DNA from: Charina bottae
Lineage: Eukaryota > Chordata > Lepidosauria > Squamata > Charinaidae
Assembly (NCBI GenBank): GCA_023362775.1
Contig: JALMGJ010000006.1
Location: 57,185,001-57,249,000 of the forward strand
Reading direction: 5' to 3'
DNA: 64,000 nucleotides
Below are positions 11,983 to 23,398 of the stretch, piece by piece (position 1 is the stretch's first letter; every line of letters starts with the position of its first letter). The position numbers and the translations under genes were made by a program. The notes below the pieces were generated by a model. The model did not search any database and was not told the origin of the DNA. It saw only the letters and a program-made list of their open reading frames with translations.

Positions 11983-14596
11983 ACTTTCCCCTATATTCTA
12001 CTTAACAAAATACAGTGCCAATCTTCTTCATCTTTTATTAAAGCTCTGAAAGTAATTTTAAATTCTCTAGGAGCATTTTATAGCCATAGGCTGGTTTTTA
12101 TTTAATTTTAATTTAGTTACTCAACTTAGAAAGTCCTGAAATTAGCTCCTCATGCTGCATTATTCTCTATTTTTTGCAATCCCTTTGGTGACACTACATC
12201 TATTATAATTAGCTCACAACTCCACCACATAATAAGTTTGCAGCAGTAGAAGGGACAGAATTATCATTAATACCTGCTTTGTGAAGGGGAAAAGGCCAAG
12301 CTGTTAATTGCCTTTTCTGCAGTTTGAAGATAGAATCATCTAAGGAGAAGTAAGAACTCTCTGTAGAGAACCAAAGATTAAGTTTAAGTTCATTATGTTT
12401 CCATAGAGTGTTAGTAACAACAGCCTGGTTTCTTAAATACTTCAAGCAGGCCCTAGGAACAATTTTATAGACCACTGTCAAAGTAAGGATATTACATATT
12501 GCTCTTTCAATTGACTTATAGCTAAGTGACCACTATCCTCTGTGGATTCAAGATAGCGAAGAGCTAAGCAGGCTGTTTCATCAGCTCTCAGGTACTTAGA
12601 GCACTTCTATAAATGCATGTTTGGATTAGATTCAGTATACAAAGTGAGGAAGATCTTAAGACCTTAGGGGCCAGCTAATTTGTATTTTCTGTTATTTAAA
12701 TTCATGCTGGTTGAAAGTTCAACAGTTACATTCACCACTTTGGAGAGTCCCAGGTTGGGGAAGGTTTGTTTAAAATGCTTCTTATGTATCAAACCACACA
12801 TTCCATGTCTACAAAATTGTAACTTCTTCACTAGTTTAGGCCCAACTGAACAGGTCTATAGCTTGTGTGCTGTTGTGGCCTGTTGAGGCCTTGATTTGGA
12901 GTAGAATACTTTGGCTTCCACTTAATGAATTAGGTTCAGGGATAGTGATCGCTTGCCATCAGATGACATCTCCAATTATGTGCTTCTGCTTAGACCAGAT
13001 CTTTTTGGAGTGGTGGCCACCTTTGGGATTTTGAGACTATGCTATGGGCACTATAACAAAATGGCTTCTTTAATTATCATTATTAATCACAGACCATACA
13101 GGTTTATCAGGTAGGCAGACATTCAGACCATGAACTGATAAATCAGATGGAGCATGGATTCTCACTGGTGTGAGAAAGTCTCTCTTATGTGTTTGTGGGT
13201 ACAGGAACTATTTTGGAGACCCAGGACTTAAACACAGAGTACCCTCTGCTTCTTTTTACTATTTCTGAAATAAGAGCTTTGAGAGCAGCTAAGGTGAACT
13301 GCTTCCTTCAAATCAACTGCATTTTCAAGCACAATATTTTCAGGCTGGTGATTTCAGGAAGATTATTGGTGGTAGATTACTTCTCTTGAACCTGACAAAC
13401 ACTATGGCCATCAATAGGTTCTGATGTGGCCAAATATTGTGATTGAACAATATCACAGATAAGTTATGGCCAACAAAAAAAAAAATTGCATCAGGTGCGT
13501 TTTATTACTACAATCCAGTTGGTTACTACAGAGTAAAAAAAATTAAGGGATTTAAGTTGGTGCAAACTGGCAGAAGTTGCTGGGAGAAGTAAGGAAGTTA
13601 ACACTGAGTGTTAGTGGCCTGGTGGTAACTGTTTGTAGCTGAAAAAAGTAAGAAGCAGAGGAAAATGGATCCTTGGAGATGTTAAGATAAATGGAGGTAC
13701 AGATTAACGGAAGCAATAAAAAACTTCATGGTACACAGCTTGGACTCAGAAAGGAAATAAGCTTGGGGATACAACGTATTCAGGGCTATTACTTGGCAGC
13801 TTAGAAAGTATGGGGAGAAAGAGGATGGCAAGCTTCATCAGGAAGAAAATTACCCAGTGAAGCAGCTGGAAGAGGAAGCTTATAGAATGAATTACTGGGC
13901 AGGTCTGGATTCCAGGAGGAAGAGTCAAGCAGAAGAGATGAAAAAGGCTATGTGGGATTTTTTTCTCAGAGATAGCTGTTGCTGAGGGCATGTTTGCAAG
14001 GGACAAGGGAGAGTTGGTTTATTTAATTATGTACAGTGCTATACAAATATGCTGCATCTTTAAGGAAACTTCTTCTTAAGTGTACAAACTGCTAGCCTGA
14101 ACTAGCCCATGTGCAGGAAGGCTTGTTCAATAGCTTATTGTTTTTGGAGTTGTTCCTGTGCCTGGGACGTCCACAGGAGGGATCAAAAAAGCCAAGATGG
14201 TGATTGAAGGCCCTTCCCCTTTTTTACATGCATTGTGTATATTTGCATAGTTGTTTTACTGTCTGTCTATCTGTTAGTGTGTGTTATTGTCTATAAATCT
14301 GCATGGTTATTGTTTTTCTAATGCAGACAGTAAAGTGAAGTTGTCCATTCATAATAAAAAGGGTTTGTTTGTTTGTTTTTCTTGTTGGATGCCCCAGGAG
14401 GGAAGGAAGACATTGTCCTCTGGAAGGATACACCTTGGGAGTTCATTGAGGGAAAGCAGCTTCTCCAGCCTAAAACAGTTTCTGTACTAAAAGAGGATCT
14501 ACCTTAGATGATACGAATTTGTAAAATAATATTAAAAATAAAATTCTACATGCAACTAGAAAAGTGCAATTGTTCTAAACATAGCATGGTGACAGT
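11983..14596. other. Unassigned spacer
   Basis: 2.6 kb with no supported gene or repeat. The short open frames (for example 12209-12481 minus, 13189-13389 plus, 13746-14006 minus) lack motifs. There is an A run at 13479-13486 and a (GTTT)n run near 14367-14378. Confidence 0.45.
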
Positions 14597-14609
14597 CCTT
14601 TTGGCCTTA

Positions 14610-14941
14610 AAAAAGGGTAAAGGTTCCCCCCGCCCATTTGTGCAGTCGTGTCCGACTCTAGGGGCCGGTGCTCATCTCCGTTTGTTAGCCGAAGAGCCAG
14701 CGTTGTCCGAAGATGCTTCCAAGGTCATGTGGCTACATGACGCGCGCGGAACGCTGTTACCTACCCACCGAAGTGGTACCTATTCATCTACTTGCATTTG
14801 CATGCTTTCGAATTGCTAGGTTGGCAAGTGCTAGAGCTAGTGCGGGAGCTCACTCCGCACGCAGGACTAGGAATTTGAACCTCCGAACTTGCAATCTTCT
14901 GATCGACAAGCCTGGTGTCTTACCCGCTGAGCCACCACGCC
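14610..14941 (-). mobile_element. Sauria-type tRNA-derived SINE
   Basis: On the minus strand it begins 'ggcgtggtggctcagcgg' (tRNA A-box) with a degraded B-box 'ggttcaaattcc'. It ends in 'gagtcggacacgactgc' followed by a 'gggggaacctttacc'-type tail, the BovB-like 3' end by which such SINEs are mobilised. It is full length and flanked by perfect 13-bp direct repeats 'ccttttggcctta' (14597-14609 and 14942-14954). The intact target duplication and the low divergence from the copies at 52.6 and 56.8 kb suggest a fairly recent insertion. Confidence 0.93.
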
Positions 14942-14954
14942 CCTTTTGGCCTTA

Positions 14955-15483
14955 CTAGATCAGATTTTAAGATCTGTTGATGATCACCCATAAAAGAGGT
15001 AAAGTTTACAGGAACGGTCCAAACAGACTAATTCTGGTGCCCTATTAGCTCTGATTCATCTCCCTGGATGAGCTTAAATGACTGTTTCTGGTTGGCAGTC
15101 CTATACACCAGCCTGTGTGTGGGGTTGTAGTGGGTGAAATTTGTTCATTTTCTCTTCAAATGCTGACGCAAGCCTTGTATTAATTAAAGCACATAAAAAC
15201 AAAGATAGAGCTGAAGGAATTAATTATACAACAGTAATGATTTAAGAACAATTAACCTTTGTTCATGTAGCTCTGACTGTGTTTCATTGACAGAAAATAA
15301 ACCTGGAAATTAATCAAGGAAATGAGTGATGGATATACATGGATATCCCATCCCGCTATTCCTAGTTACTTTGCAACAATAAACTTATAATGTAGAGATA
15401 GTTGCCTTCTTAAAGGAGCTTTTCACTGGAAACATTAATAACATAAAATAAAATGTCCTATAATTTCAAATTTCACTGAAGTT
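14955..15483. other. Unassigned spacer
   Basis: AT-rich; I see no gene or nameable repeat. Confidence 0.45.
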
Positions 15484-15727
15484 TTATTTATTTATTTAAT
15501 TTTTATCCCGCCTTTATTATTTTTCTAAATAACTCAAGGCGGCGAACATACCTCATACTCCTTCCTCCTCCTATTTTCCCCACAACAACAACCCTGTGAG
15601 GTGAGTTGGGCTGAGAGGGAGTGACTGGCCCAAGGTCATCCAGCCGGCTTTCATGCCTAAGGTAGGACCAGAACTCACAGTCTCCTGGTTTCTAGCCTGT
15701 TGCCTTAACCACTAGAGCAAACTGGCT
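15484..15727 (-). mobile_element. tRNA-headed SINE, standard length
   Basis: Same family as 10748-11092 but without the internal duplication. On the minus strand it has the head 'agccagtttgctctagtgg', the body phrase 'ccttgggccagtcactcc', the 'ggttgttgttgtgggg' block, and the end 'aataaaggcgggata' with an AAATAAAT tail. Its structure shows that the extra ~102 bp in the 10.7-kb copy is a later duplication. No clear target duplication was found. Confidence 0.9.
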
Positions 15728-16283
15728 AGTTAGGTTAGTATTCAAAGTAGCTAACCAGATTGATAACCATAAATTAGAACTGATATGAAAATTAAGTCTG
15801 GCAAAACAGATGTATTTGGACTTCTTTTCAAAAGACCGAGAGTGTGGGAGTAACAGGAGCCATGGGCCAGATAATCAAGACTTGGACAGCAGCTATTCCC
15901 CTGAAGATCTCTTTTATGAAGTGGACCTATACTTTGTGGACAGTCTAAGTACAATAGCCTCTTCAAGTAGCATAATTGTTCTGTATTATGATGTATTTTC
16001 TACTAATATTGATATGAATCAATCCTCACATTATGATTATGACATTACAGCAAACTGTTTTTTCCAGATTTGTTATGAAGTCAAGTATTAAAAAAAGTGA
16101 AGGAAATAAATGTGAAGAGCGTGAGTCATTTTGAATGAAGCTGCTCTGCATGAAAGTCTTTTTTTATGTTAGTCTGTTTTTAATTGATCTCTGCCAAAAC
16201 AAAACCAAAAAATATCCAATGTACAAATTCAGCTCACCAAATTGTATGAGACTAAAAAAACCCACAGTTAGTTTTTATAGATA
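15728..16283. other. Unassigned spacer with one 93-codon open frame
   Basis: A plus-strand frame at 15810-16091 encodes a Ser/Asp/Tyr-rich 93-residue product. It has no upstream promoter or splice context that I can see and no family resemblance. It could be chance or a single exon; I favour chance. Confidence 0.35.
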
Positions 16284-16506
16284 CATGTAGTCCTCACTTA
16301 ACAACCAAAATTGGGACTGGAAACTCCATTGCTAAGTGACATGGTCATTAAGCAAGGCATCACGTGATCGTGACTTACGATTTTTGTCAGAGGGAGCGCG
16401 CGGAGATGGAGCGGCCTGCCTCTCTCCTAGGCACCAGTGATCCACGTACTATGCAGTAAATAGACTCCAAACAGAAGTTATATCAAATATCCTATTTACT
16501 TTATAT

Positions 16507-19500
16507 CATTGGCGATCACTCGTAGCCGAGTAAGATTGTCTTCCAAAGGTAAAATTTTAACGGTGGATCCGTAAGTGGCTATAAAGGCCAATTCTGGATC
16601 CGCACAACCTCCCACAATGAGGGCATAGGTTTCCGGGTGGGAGACGGTCATGATGAGGGTTTGCCTGACGTGCCTTCCTTTTAGCTCTTTTCTCCTTTTC
16701 GCCCTGTACTCGTGCTTCTTCAAAGTCCATAGCGCCATTAATAAAGGATGACCTCCAATTGAAACGCTCATGAGTCAGGGCTTCCCAGTTCTCAACGCTG
16801 ATATTACATTTTTTTAAATTAGCTTTGAGAGTATCTTTGAATCTCTTTTGCTGTCCACCAATATTCCGTTTTCCATTCTTAAGTTGGGAGTAAAGTAGCT
16901 GCTTTGGAAGACGATGGTCAGGCATTCGAACAACATGACCGGTCCAGCGAAGTTGATGTTGGATGATCATTGTTTCAATGCTGGTGGTTTTTGCTTCTTC
17001 TAATACACTAACATTAGTCCGCCTATCTTCCCAAGTAATTTGCAGAATTTTTCGGAGGCAGCGTTGATGGAATCTTTCAAGAAGTTGGAGGTGGCGTTTG
17101 TAGAGGGTCCATGTTTCACAGGCGTACAGAAGGGTTGGTAGTACAATGGCTTTGTAAACAAGCATTTTGGTCTCCCTGCGAATGTCCCGATCCTCAAACA
17201 CTCTACGCTTCATTCAGGAGAAAGCTACACTCGCAGAGCTCAGGCGATGCTGAATTTTAGCGTCGATGTTGGCTTTTGTAGATAGATGGCTGCCGAGATA
17301 AGAAAAGTGATCGACATTTTCTAGTGACACACCTTTAAGCTGGATTGATGGCGCTGCAGAGGGATTGGTTCAAACTTGCTGGTAAAGCACTTTGGTCTTT
17401 TTAATGTTAATAGAGAGGCCGAGTTTTTCATATGCTTCTGCAAAGATGTTTAGGATAGTTTGAAGATCTTCCTCGGAGTGTGCACAGAATACGTTATCAT
17501 CAGCATATTGAAGTTCTATAACAGAAGTTGCAATTACCTTATTTTTTGCTTTCAGCCTACTAAGATTAAAAAGCTTTCCATCTGTTCGATATATAATTTC
17601 TACACCAGTAGGAAGTTTCTCTTCAACAAGGTGCATAATCATAGCGATGAAGATAGCGAATAAGGTTGGAGCAATAACACATCCCTGTTTAACGCCGGAT
17701 TCCACTTTAAATGGATCGCTTTGAGAGCCATTGTTATTCAGGATTGTTGCCATCATGTCGTCATGGAGTAACCGCAAGATGTTCACAAATTTATCGGGGC
17801 ATCCGATTTTCAGAAGGATGGTCCAGAGAGCAGTACGATTTACAGTATCAAAAGCTTTAGTCAGATTAATAAACGCCATGTACAGAGGGCAGTTTTGCTC
17901 CTTGCATTTTTCTTGAAGCTGTCGTGCAGTGAAGATCATATCCACTGTTCCCCTGGAAGGGCGGAAGCCATTTTGCGTTTCAGGGAGGATGTCTTCTGAT
18001 ACAGATAGGAGACGGTTTGTGATGATCTTTGCCAGGATTTTGCCTGCTGTGGCTAGAAGGGAGATGCCTCGATAGTTTCCACAGTCTGTTCTATCACCCT
18101 TTTTAAAGAGAGTGATAATTATGGCATCCCTAAAGTCTGCTGGAATCTCCTCCCTCATCCAGATTTTTTCGATGAGCTTATGAAGTTGTGTAAGTTCAGG
18201 CCCGCCTTCTTTAAAGACTTCAGCAGGAATCCCATCAGGTCCACTAGCTTTGTTATTTTTCATTTGTTTAGTGGCTTTACTGACTTCCTCCAAACTAGGG
18301 GGTACTGCAAGCTCATTTCTTATTTGTTTTTGCAGGATTTGCAAGAAGACTTCATCAGCCACAGTAGAGTGACGATTAAGGAGATTGTAGTAATGCTCTT
18401 TCCAGCGCAGTGCAATAGACTCTTTTTCCTTTAGAAGTTTAGCACCATCTACTGAGCGTAAGGGATTTGTACCATGGTTTGTTGGTCCATAGATGGCCTT
18501 TATGGCATTAAAAAAGCCCCGTGCATCATGAGCATCTGCAAAATGTTGGGTTTCTTGGGCTTTTTTCATCCACCATACGTACTTAAGTTCTCTAGTTCTT
18601 CTTTGGACTTCTGCCTTTGCACTGGCGTAGATTTTTTTCTTAACGGCACAGTTAATATCTTTTTGCCATATCTGGAAGGCTTTCCTTTTCTTGTCAATAA
18701 TATGTTCAATCTCACTATCGTTCTCATCAAATCAGTCCTGATGTCTCTTAGTCTGGTATCCGATAGTTTGTTCACAGGCTGAAATAATAGAAGTCTTCAA
18801 TTTAATCCAGTGTTCCTCAACATTTTCAGGAAGTTCCATAGGCAGATGTTCCTTGAGAGTTGATTGAAAGCAAGCTCGTTTAATAGGATCTTGAAGGGCC
18901 AGTGTATTCATTTTACGCCTTGGTTTTCTTCCTTGGAGCCTACGATGAGGGACAATCTTTATGGCCATCGTGGATCGAATTAATCGATGGTCTGTCCAGC
19001 AGTCATCGGCGCTCGTCATGGCTCTGGTGAGAAGTACATCACGGCGATCTCTAGCATGGACAATTACATAATCTAAAAGATGCCAGTGCTTCGACCGTGG
19101 GTGCTTCCATGATGTTTTAAATTTATTTTTCTGGCGAAAGAGTGTGTTAGTAATGACAAGGTTATGCTCTGCACATTTAGTCAGAAGTAAGATTCCATTC
19201 GTGTTGCTGTTGTCAACTCCTTCTTTCCCAATGATCCCTGGTCACAAATCAAAATCACGCCCAACTCTTGCATTGAAATCACACAGGAGGATAATTTTAT
19301 CCTCCTTTGGTATCTCTGATAAGATGGTGTCCAGCTGGGTATAAAATTTTTCCTTGATATCCTCATCTGCATCTAGTGTTGGTGCGTAAGCACTTAGGAT
19401 AGTTGCCTGTTGGTTTTTGGCGAGTTTTATTCGCAGAGTTGAGAGTCGTTCGTTAATCCCAGTGGGAACTTCTGACAAGAGCTTCACAAGGTCGTTTTTG

Positions 19501-19835
19501 ATAGCAAAGCCTACCCCATGTATTCGTCGTTCTTGTTCAGGCAGTCCTTTCCAAAAGAAGGTATAACCTCCTTTTTCTTCCTTCAACTGTCCTTCTCCTG
19601 CTCTTCGAGTTTCTTGGAGTGCTGCTATATCAATATTAAAACGTCTCAGCTCCCTTGCAATAATGGCAGTCCTACGTTCAGGTCGTTCACTATCCATATT
19701 GTCTTGCAGTTTCCTACACTAAAGGAATGGGGCCGATACATTTGAAATACTATATTTCATTGAAGTTGTATTGACATACAAATCTTACAACAGTCTTCCA
19801 TTGTTTAGACAATTTTAGTGTAGAAAAGGAATGAG
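16507..19835 (-). mobile_element. Zinc-finger LINE insertion (APE endonuclease + RT), nearly full length
   Basis: A non-LTR retrotransposon inserted in the LTR, flanked by perfect 10-bp direct repeats 'tactttatat' (16497-16506 and 19836-19845). On the minus strand it holds a short 3' UTR (16507-16556), the coding region (16557-19697), and 5' truncation within the first codons at 19713. The remaining 19714-19835 is not LINE but a copied patch (see the repeat entries). The same family recurs at 48773-49032. Endonuclease, RT and a C-terminal C2H2 finger without RNase H suggest an RTE-group or related clade; I cannot place it securely. Confidence 0.9.
16557..19697 (-). pseudogene. LINE ORF: endonuclease-reverse transcriptase with C2H2 finger, four in-frame stops
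   Basis: One minus-strand frame of about 1,046 codons runs through the element with no net frameshift. It is broken by four TGA codons (19242-19244, 18732-18734, 17370-17372, 17214-17216). The order is: APE-type endonuclease (ALQETR with E29, CDFNARVG near residue 145, catalytic DH at 236-237); reverse transcriptase (GPDGIPAEVF, GYRGISLLA-type and GVKQGCVIAPTLF motifs, catalytic YADD near 731-734); the ACETWTL and RWTGHVVRMPD thumb/connection motifs; then a basic tail and a finger C-x2-C-x12-H-x3-H at about 1025-1045. It would nick DNA and reverse-transcribe the element RNA. The first ATG present is internal, because the residues of the usual endonuclease start are missing. Confidence 0.92.
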
Positions 19836-19836
19836 T
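19714..19836. repeat. Patch copied into the LINE 5' junction
   Basis: Positions 19714-19812 are an exact 99-bp inverted copy of 20495-20593. Positions 19814-19836 are an exact 23-bp direct copy of 20584-20606. The two pieces overlap in their source at the ten bases 'tttagtgtag', and the LINE's own truncated 5' end also reads 'tttagtgtag' on the minus strand. The patch lies inside the LINE's target duplication, so it arrived with the LINE insertion. Confidence 0.95.
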
Positions 19837-20494
19837 ACTTTATATACATACGTATTTACAGATCACTTCCACAAGTAACAAATGATACACCATCAACGAT
19901 ACAGCTTTCACGAGGTAAAATGGGAATAATGGGAACTGAGAATGTCCCTGTATATATAGTGAACCTGACCAATCACATTATAGGTCACTCTCGTTATTCA
20001 CCACACCCAACCTAACTCTAAGCACCTTTTGAATGAGTCACACATGACACATCATTTCTACAACAATGGCTGCTAATTGGGTGACTGTGCAGAATATTTC
20101 ACCTTTTACCTAGAAATCAAGCCTCTCTGTATAATGTATATCTAGAAGTAAATTCCTGGGTTTATCAAACCCCAACAATTTTACTGCTGGCTTCTCCATT
20201 GACTCTGCTGTGAAGCACACAAATAGCAAGCACGTGACCACAGGATGCTGTGAGAGCCAAAAATGCCCACTGTTTGCAAAGCATCCAAATCTCAATCACG
20301 TGACTGCAGGGAAACTGCAACAGTCATCACCATGAGGACCAGTCATAAACTTACTTTTTCAGTGCCGTCGTAACTTCTAACAGTCACTAAACAGGGCAGT
20401 CATAAGCAAGGTCTACCTGTTCTTGTTGTTGATCAATTAATTTGATTTGCATAAATTAAAGGCTGAATGGAATAAGAAATTGGAAATCCCCATT

Positions 20495-20606
20495 TTGTCT
20501 AAACAATGGAAGACTGTTGTAAGATTTGTATGTCAATACAACTTCAATGAAATATAGTATTTCAAATGTATCGGCCCCATTCCTTTAGTGTAGAAAAGGA
20601 ATGAGT
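20495..20606. repeat. Probable source of the LINE 5' junction patch
   Basis: This sequence lies 75 bp beyond the right end of the MITE. It contains the 99-bp block found inverted at the LINE 5' junction and the overlapping 23-bp block found in direct orientation. It shows no target duplication or LINE 3' end of its own, so it is probably ordinary flanking DNA that acted as template. The alternative is that it is a 5' scrap of another LINE copy. Confidence 0.8.
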
Positions 20607-20899
20607 CAGTCCTGTTGTTGGAATTCTTCAGTTTTGGAGGTCATATAATTAGAATATAAGAAATTAAATAAACAATTCAGTATAGTTAATTTATAAGGAA
20701 GAGAATTTGAGGATCATTGAAAGAGAAAGAAGACACTGCATAAACTTTTAAAAAATCCAAAAATGTTCAATAGAAATAGATGAACATGACTTTCAGAACA
20801 AACTATTAAGATAACAAGGGAAAGGTGGAAGATGAAAGCTTTGGGTAATAAAAAGGATAAATGGTGACAGGTTCAAGTAAGAAATGACAGGAAATATAT

Positions 20900-22510
20900 C
20901 TCAGTTAAAAAAAAAGGTAAATTAATAAGAAAAGAAAAAGAAGAGATTTTTCTAAAGAAGATGAGAGAAATCATAAAGTAGGACTACTCAAGAATAATCA
21001 TGGAAGACATCTAATAGAGACAAATTAAGTTAAAGGAAGATGGACATATTTTACTGAAACACTTTACAAAAAGGATTATAGAATGACATAATTATTTGTA
21101 GAGAGAGAACATATTCAGGAGTGAAGTGAGTTATTAGAGGCAATAAACCAGCTGTCAAACAGAAAACCATTGAACACAGTTGAAATACTAAGTGAACTAT
21201 TTAAAGCTATAGGAGAAGAGGCTGTTAAAATGCTAACAGCTTTATGTCAACAAATATAGAACAAGACTGTATAGCCTAGAGATCAGAGGAAAAATGGTGT
21301 ATATATCCATACTAAAGAGAACATAAGAGAATATGTAGATGACTGAGCCACTGCACTAATTACTCATGTAACCAAAGTTTTGTTTAAGAGTTTACAAAGA
21401 ATAATACATGGAAAAAGAAATGCCAGATGAATGAGATTTCAGAAAAGGTAGAGGGTTATAAAATTAGATAGTTAAAATGCGAGGTATACCTTTGCTTTAC
21501 AATTAGAGCGAATTACCAGAATACATGATTATTCTAAAGAACCTTCACAAGCAACAAGAAGTTATTATAAAAATGAGTTTAGAGAAACAGAATGGGTCAA
21601 ATAAGAAAATGAATGAAACAAAGATACATATCAGTTTAACTTCTATGTATTGTTGTGGGGAAAATAGGAGGAGGAAGGAGTGTTATGTATGTTCCCCGCC
21701 TTGAGTTATTTATAAAAATAATAAAGGTGGGATAGAAAATTAAATAAATAAATAAATCTATTATAAGAATGACAGGACTGGGAAAGATGAGAGCTAGAAT
21801 TAAACATTTTGAAATATACAAATAAAACTGTCTTGTTAGCTGAAAGTAGACTTAGAATGCATTAGGAAAATAAACATGAAAAATCTGGGTTAATGTTAAA
21901 TAACCAGTATGCTTAATTAATTTAATAAATTAATTTACAATGACAGGGAATAAATGAAGGTGCTAGTCAGTTCTGTTGGTTTGGGGACAAGAATACCTAT
22001 TGATGGAAAGTGTAAGGGGATCAAACCTAGGGAAAAAGCAAAGAACAATGTATATAGGATCATGAAAAATAAGTGTTTCTATGGCAAAACATACCAGGAC
22101 AGTTAAAAGAATGATCCTTCCAGCTGTAATGTATGGCTGTGAAAGTTGGACATTAAAAGTGAAAGAAAGAAGACAGATGCATTTGAATTATGGATCTGGA
22201 GATGGTTATTAAGAGTACCCTGGATACAATAAGAACCAATCAATTAGTCCTGGAAGTAACAAAGACTGACTACTCCCTTGACGTGACCATTAGAAACAAA
22301 AATTCACATTTGGGCCATGTGATGTGAGCCAATGATGGACTAGAAAAAAAATAATCAAGCTTGGCAAAGCTGAAGGAAGTAGAAGGGAAAGATAGTGGAT
22401 AAGGTAAATGAATGGGATCGGGAAAATCACTGGAAGATCAACAAGGCCTTCTCCTTTCCTGAGAGACTACAAAGAACAGTTATGAGCCAAAGCGTGACTA
22501 AGCACTGAAT
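20900..22510 (+). mobile_element. Very old RTE/BovB-type LINE remnant
   Basis: Reading across many stops and indels, the plus strand shows RTE reverse transcriptase phrases in order: 'TETLYKKD' near 21050, 'LFKAIGEEAVKMLTALCQQI' near 21200-21260, a degraded 'LITHVTKV' near 21355-21380, 'FGDKNT' near 21980, and 'PAVMYGCESWTLK' near 22110-22160. Then comes a degraded 'LRVPW' with 'LGHVM' near 22310. It is much more decayed than the BovB copies at 34 and 50 kb and is interrupted by a SINE fragment. The ends are approximate. Confidence 0.75.
21651..21757 (+). mobile_element. SINE 3' half inside the old RTE
   Basis: It matches the 3' half of the tRNA-headed SINE at 15484 (in reverse): 'tgttgtggggaaaatagg', then 'cgccttgagttattta', then 'aataaaggtgggata' and an AAATAAAT tail. 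The tRNA head is missing, so the copy is 5'-truncated. It lies within decayed RTE sequence and must be younger than it. Confidence 0.85.
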
Positions 22511-23340
22511 GCGTCCACAGTTCATGACTTTCATGGAACTACATATATCATTCTTATGTGACAGGTATACAAACACGTTCATACAGACACAGGATGTTGA
22601 AAACATTAGCAATGGCATCAGAAGGAAATGTAAGGTAGATACTATGGTAACTATGTTGAATTATTTTATGTAATTTAAGATTTAGCACAAAAAAGTTGAA
22701 TGCTGAAAATTTAAAATGGATTTGGCCTGATTTATGATTTGATTATTTGTTCATGACACGATCTATAATGTTTTGTTCTGCAATTAGTACAAATATATGC
22801 ATTTTATTTTCAGCTACACTAATCCTCATTTTACATTGAACTAAGCAGTGTTGCCTGTGTGGTCAGGGTCAGCTAAGTTCAAAGCTTGTTACAAAGTTCG
22901 TTGTCAGCTTCTTGTTTTCACAGCTGCTGGTAGTTTATTTCCAACTTTGCTGAGCTTTTCTGCTGATCAGCCGCAGGACTCTGAACTTATTCTGAGATAT
23001 GGAAAATTCTAACACATATCATATAAACGTAAATATTAATAACAATGATGTAGTAATATTAAAGGAGTTCAAAGAAAAGTTATTCATATTTCAAGATAGA
23101 ATACCTATTTTAAATTGATTATCTGCATGAATAACTTAATATATAGATAGTAGGTATTGTTCTTTGTATCATACTGAACCTGACTAGTTCAGTGATTTCT
23201 TTACATATGTGGCACATAGCTTGGCCCTTATTTCTTAAAGATGCAATATGAAAATAGTTATCCAAGCTTGGCTTCTTCCCAGATTTAAACATGATTTGAC
23301 AGGAAAGTAAGACTTAATCATATATATCAACCTTGCCCAT
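22511..23340. other. Unassigned spacer
   Basis: No gene or repeat that I can name. The stretch 22846-22990 is less AT-rich and may be an old repeat, but nothing in it is diagnostic. Confidence 0.4.
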
Positions 23341-23398
23341 GTCCTCTCCTGTCCTGTCCTGTCCTCTCCTCTCCTCTCCTCTCCTCTCCTCTCCTCTC
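23341..23398. repeat. (CTCTC/CTGTC)n pentanucleotide microsatellite
   Basis: A pyrimidine pentanucleotide run: three units of the 'tgtcc' variant followed by about eight 'tctcc' units. The variant block at one end indicates a nested expansion. Confidence 0.97.

Larger units (their letters stand above)
16385..20177. mobile_element. Solo LTR inside the MITE, itself interrupted
   Basis: The outer parts (16385-16506 and 19846-20177) join into a ~454-bp sequence that begins TGTCAGAGGG and ends CCCCAACA, the TG...CA pattern of LTRs. It is flanked by the 5-bp direct repeat 'atttt' (16380-16384 and 20178-20182) lying within the MITE. A 'gtatatatag' TATA-like box is at 19950-19959. No internal retroelement region is present, so this is a solo LTR left by recombination. 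Whether it is Gypsy-like or ERV-like, and its strand, cannot be decided by eye. Confidence 0.7.
16284..20420. mobile_element. Tigger-like (pogo) MITE, split by nested insertions
   Basis: The left arm (16284-16384) starts CATGTAGTCCTCACTTA. The right arm (20178-20420) ends with the inverse, TAAGCAAGGTCTACCTG. The bodies carry the repeated 'gctaagtga', 'atcacgtgac' and 'cagtcactaaac' phrases of a squamate MITE that I recognise by pattern. The ends resemble Tigger termini, with a TA next to the left end; the right-hand TA is not preserved. The arms together make roughly 340 bp. Everything between them is later insertion. Confidence 0.8.

Noticed and set aside
14610..14941. tRNA gene suggested by the A-box and B-box
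   Set aside because: The tRNA-like part continues into a SINE body and BovB-like tail with a target duplication, and a cloverleaf is not intact. The same holds for the copies at 52577 and 56783.
15810..16091. 93-codon frame as a possible small gene
   Set aside because: No homology that I know, no promoter or splice evidence, and biased composition in AT-rich DNA.
20495..20606. Second zinc-finger LINE copy downstream of the MITE
   Set aside because: It lacks any LINE 3' end, tail or target duplication, so it is better read as the template of the 5' junction patch.
23341..23398. Regular spaced repeats as a CRISPR-like array
   Set aside because: The repeats are a 5-bp pyrimidine microsatellite with no spacers, and the genome is clearly eukaryotic.
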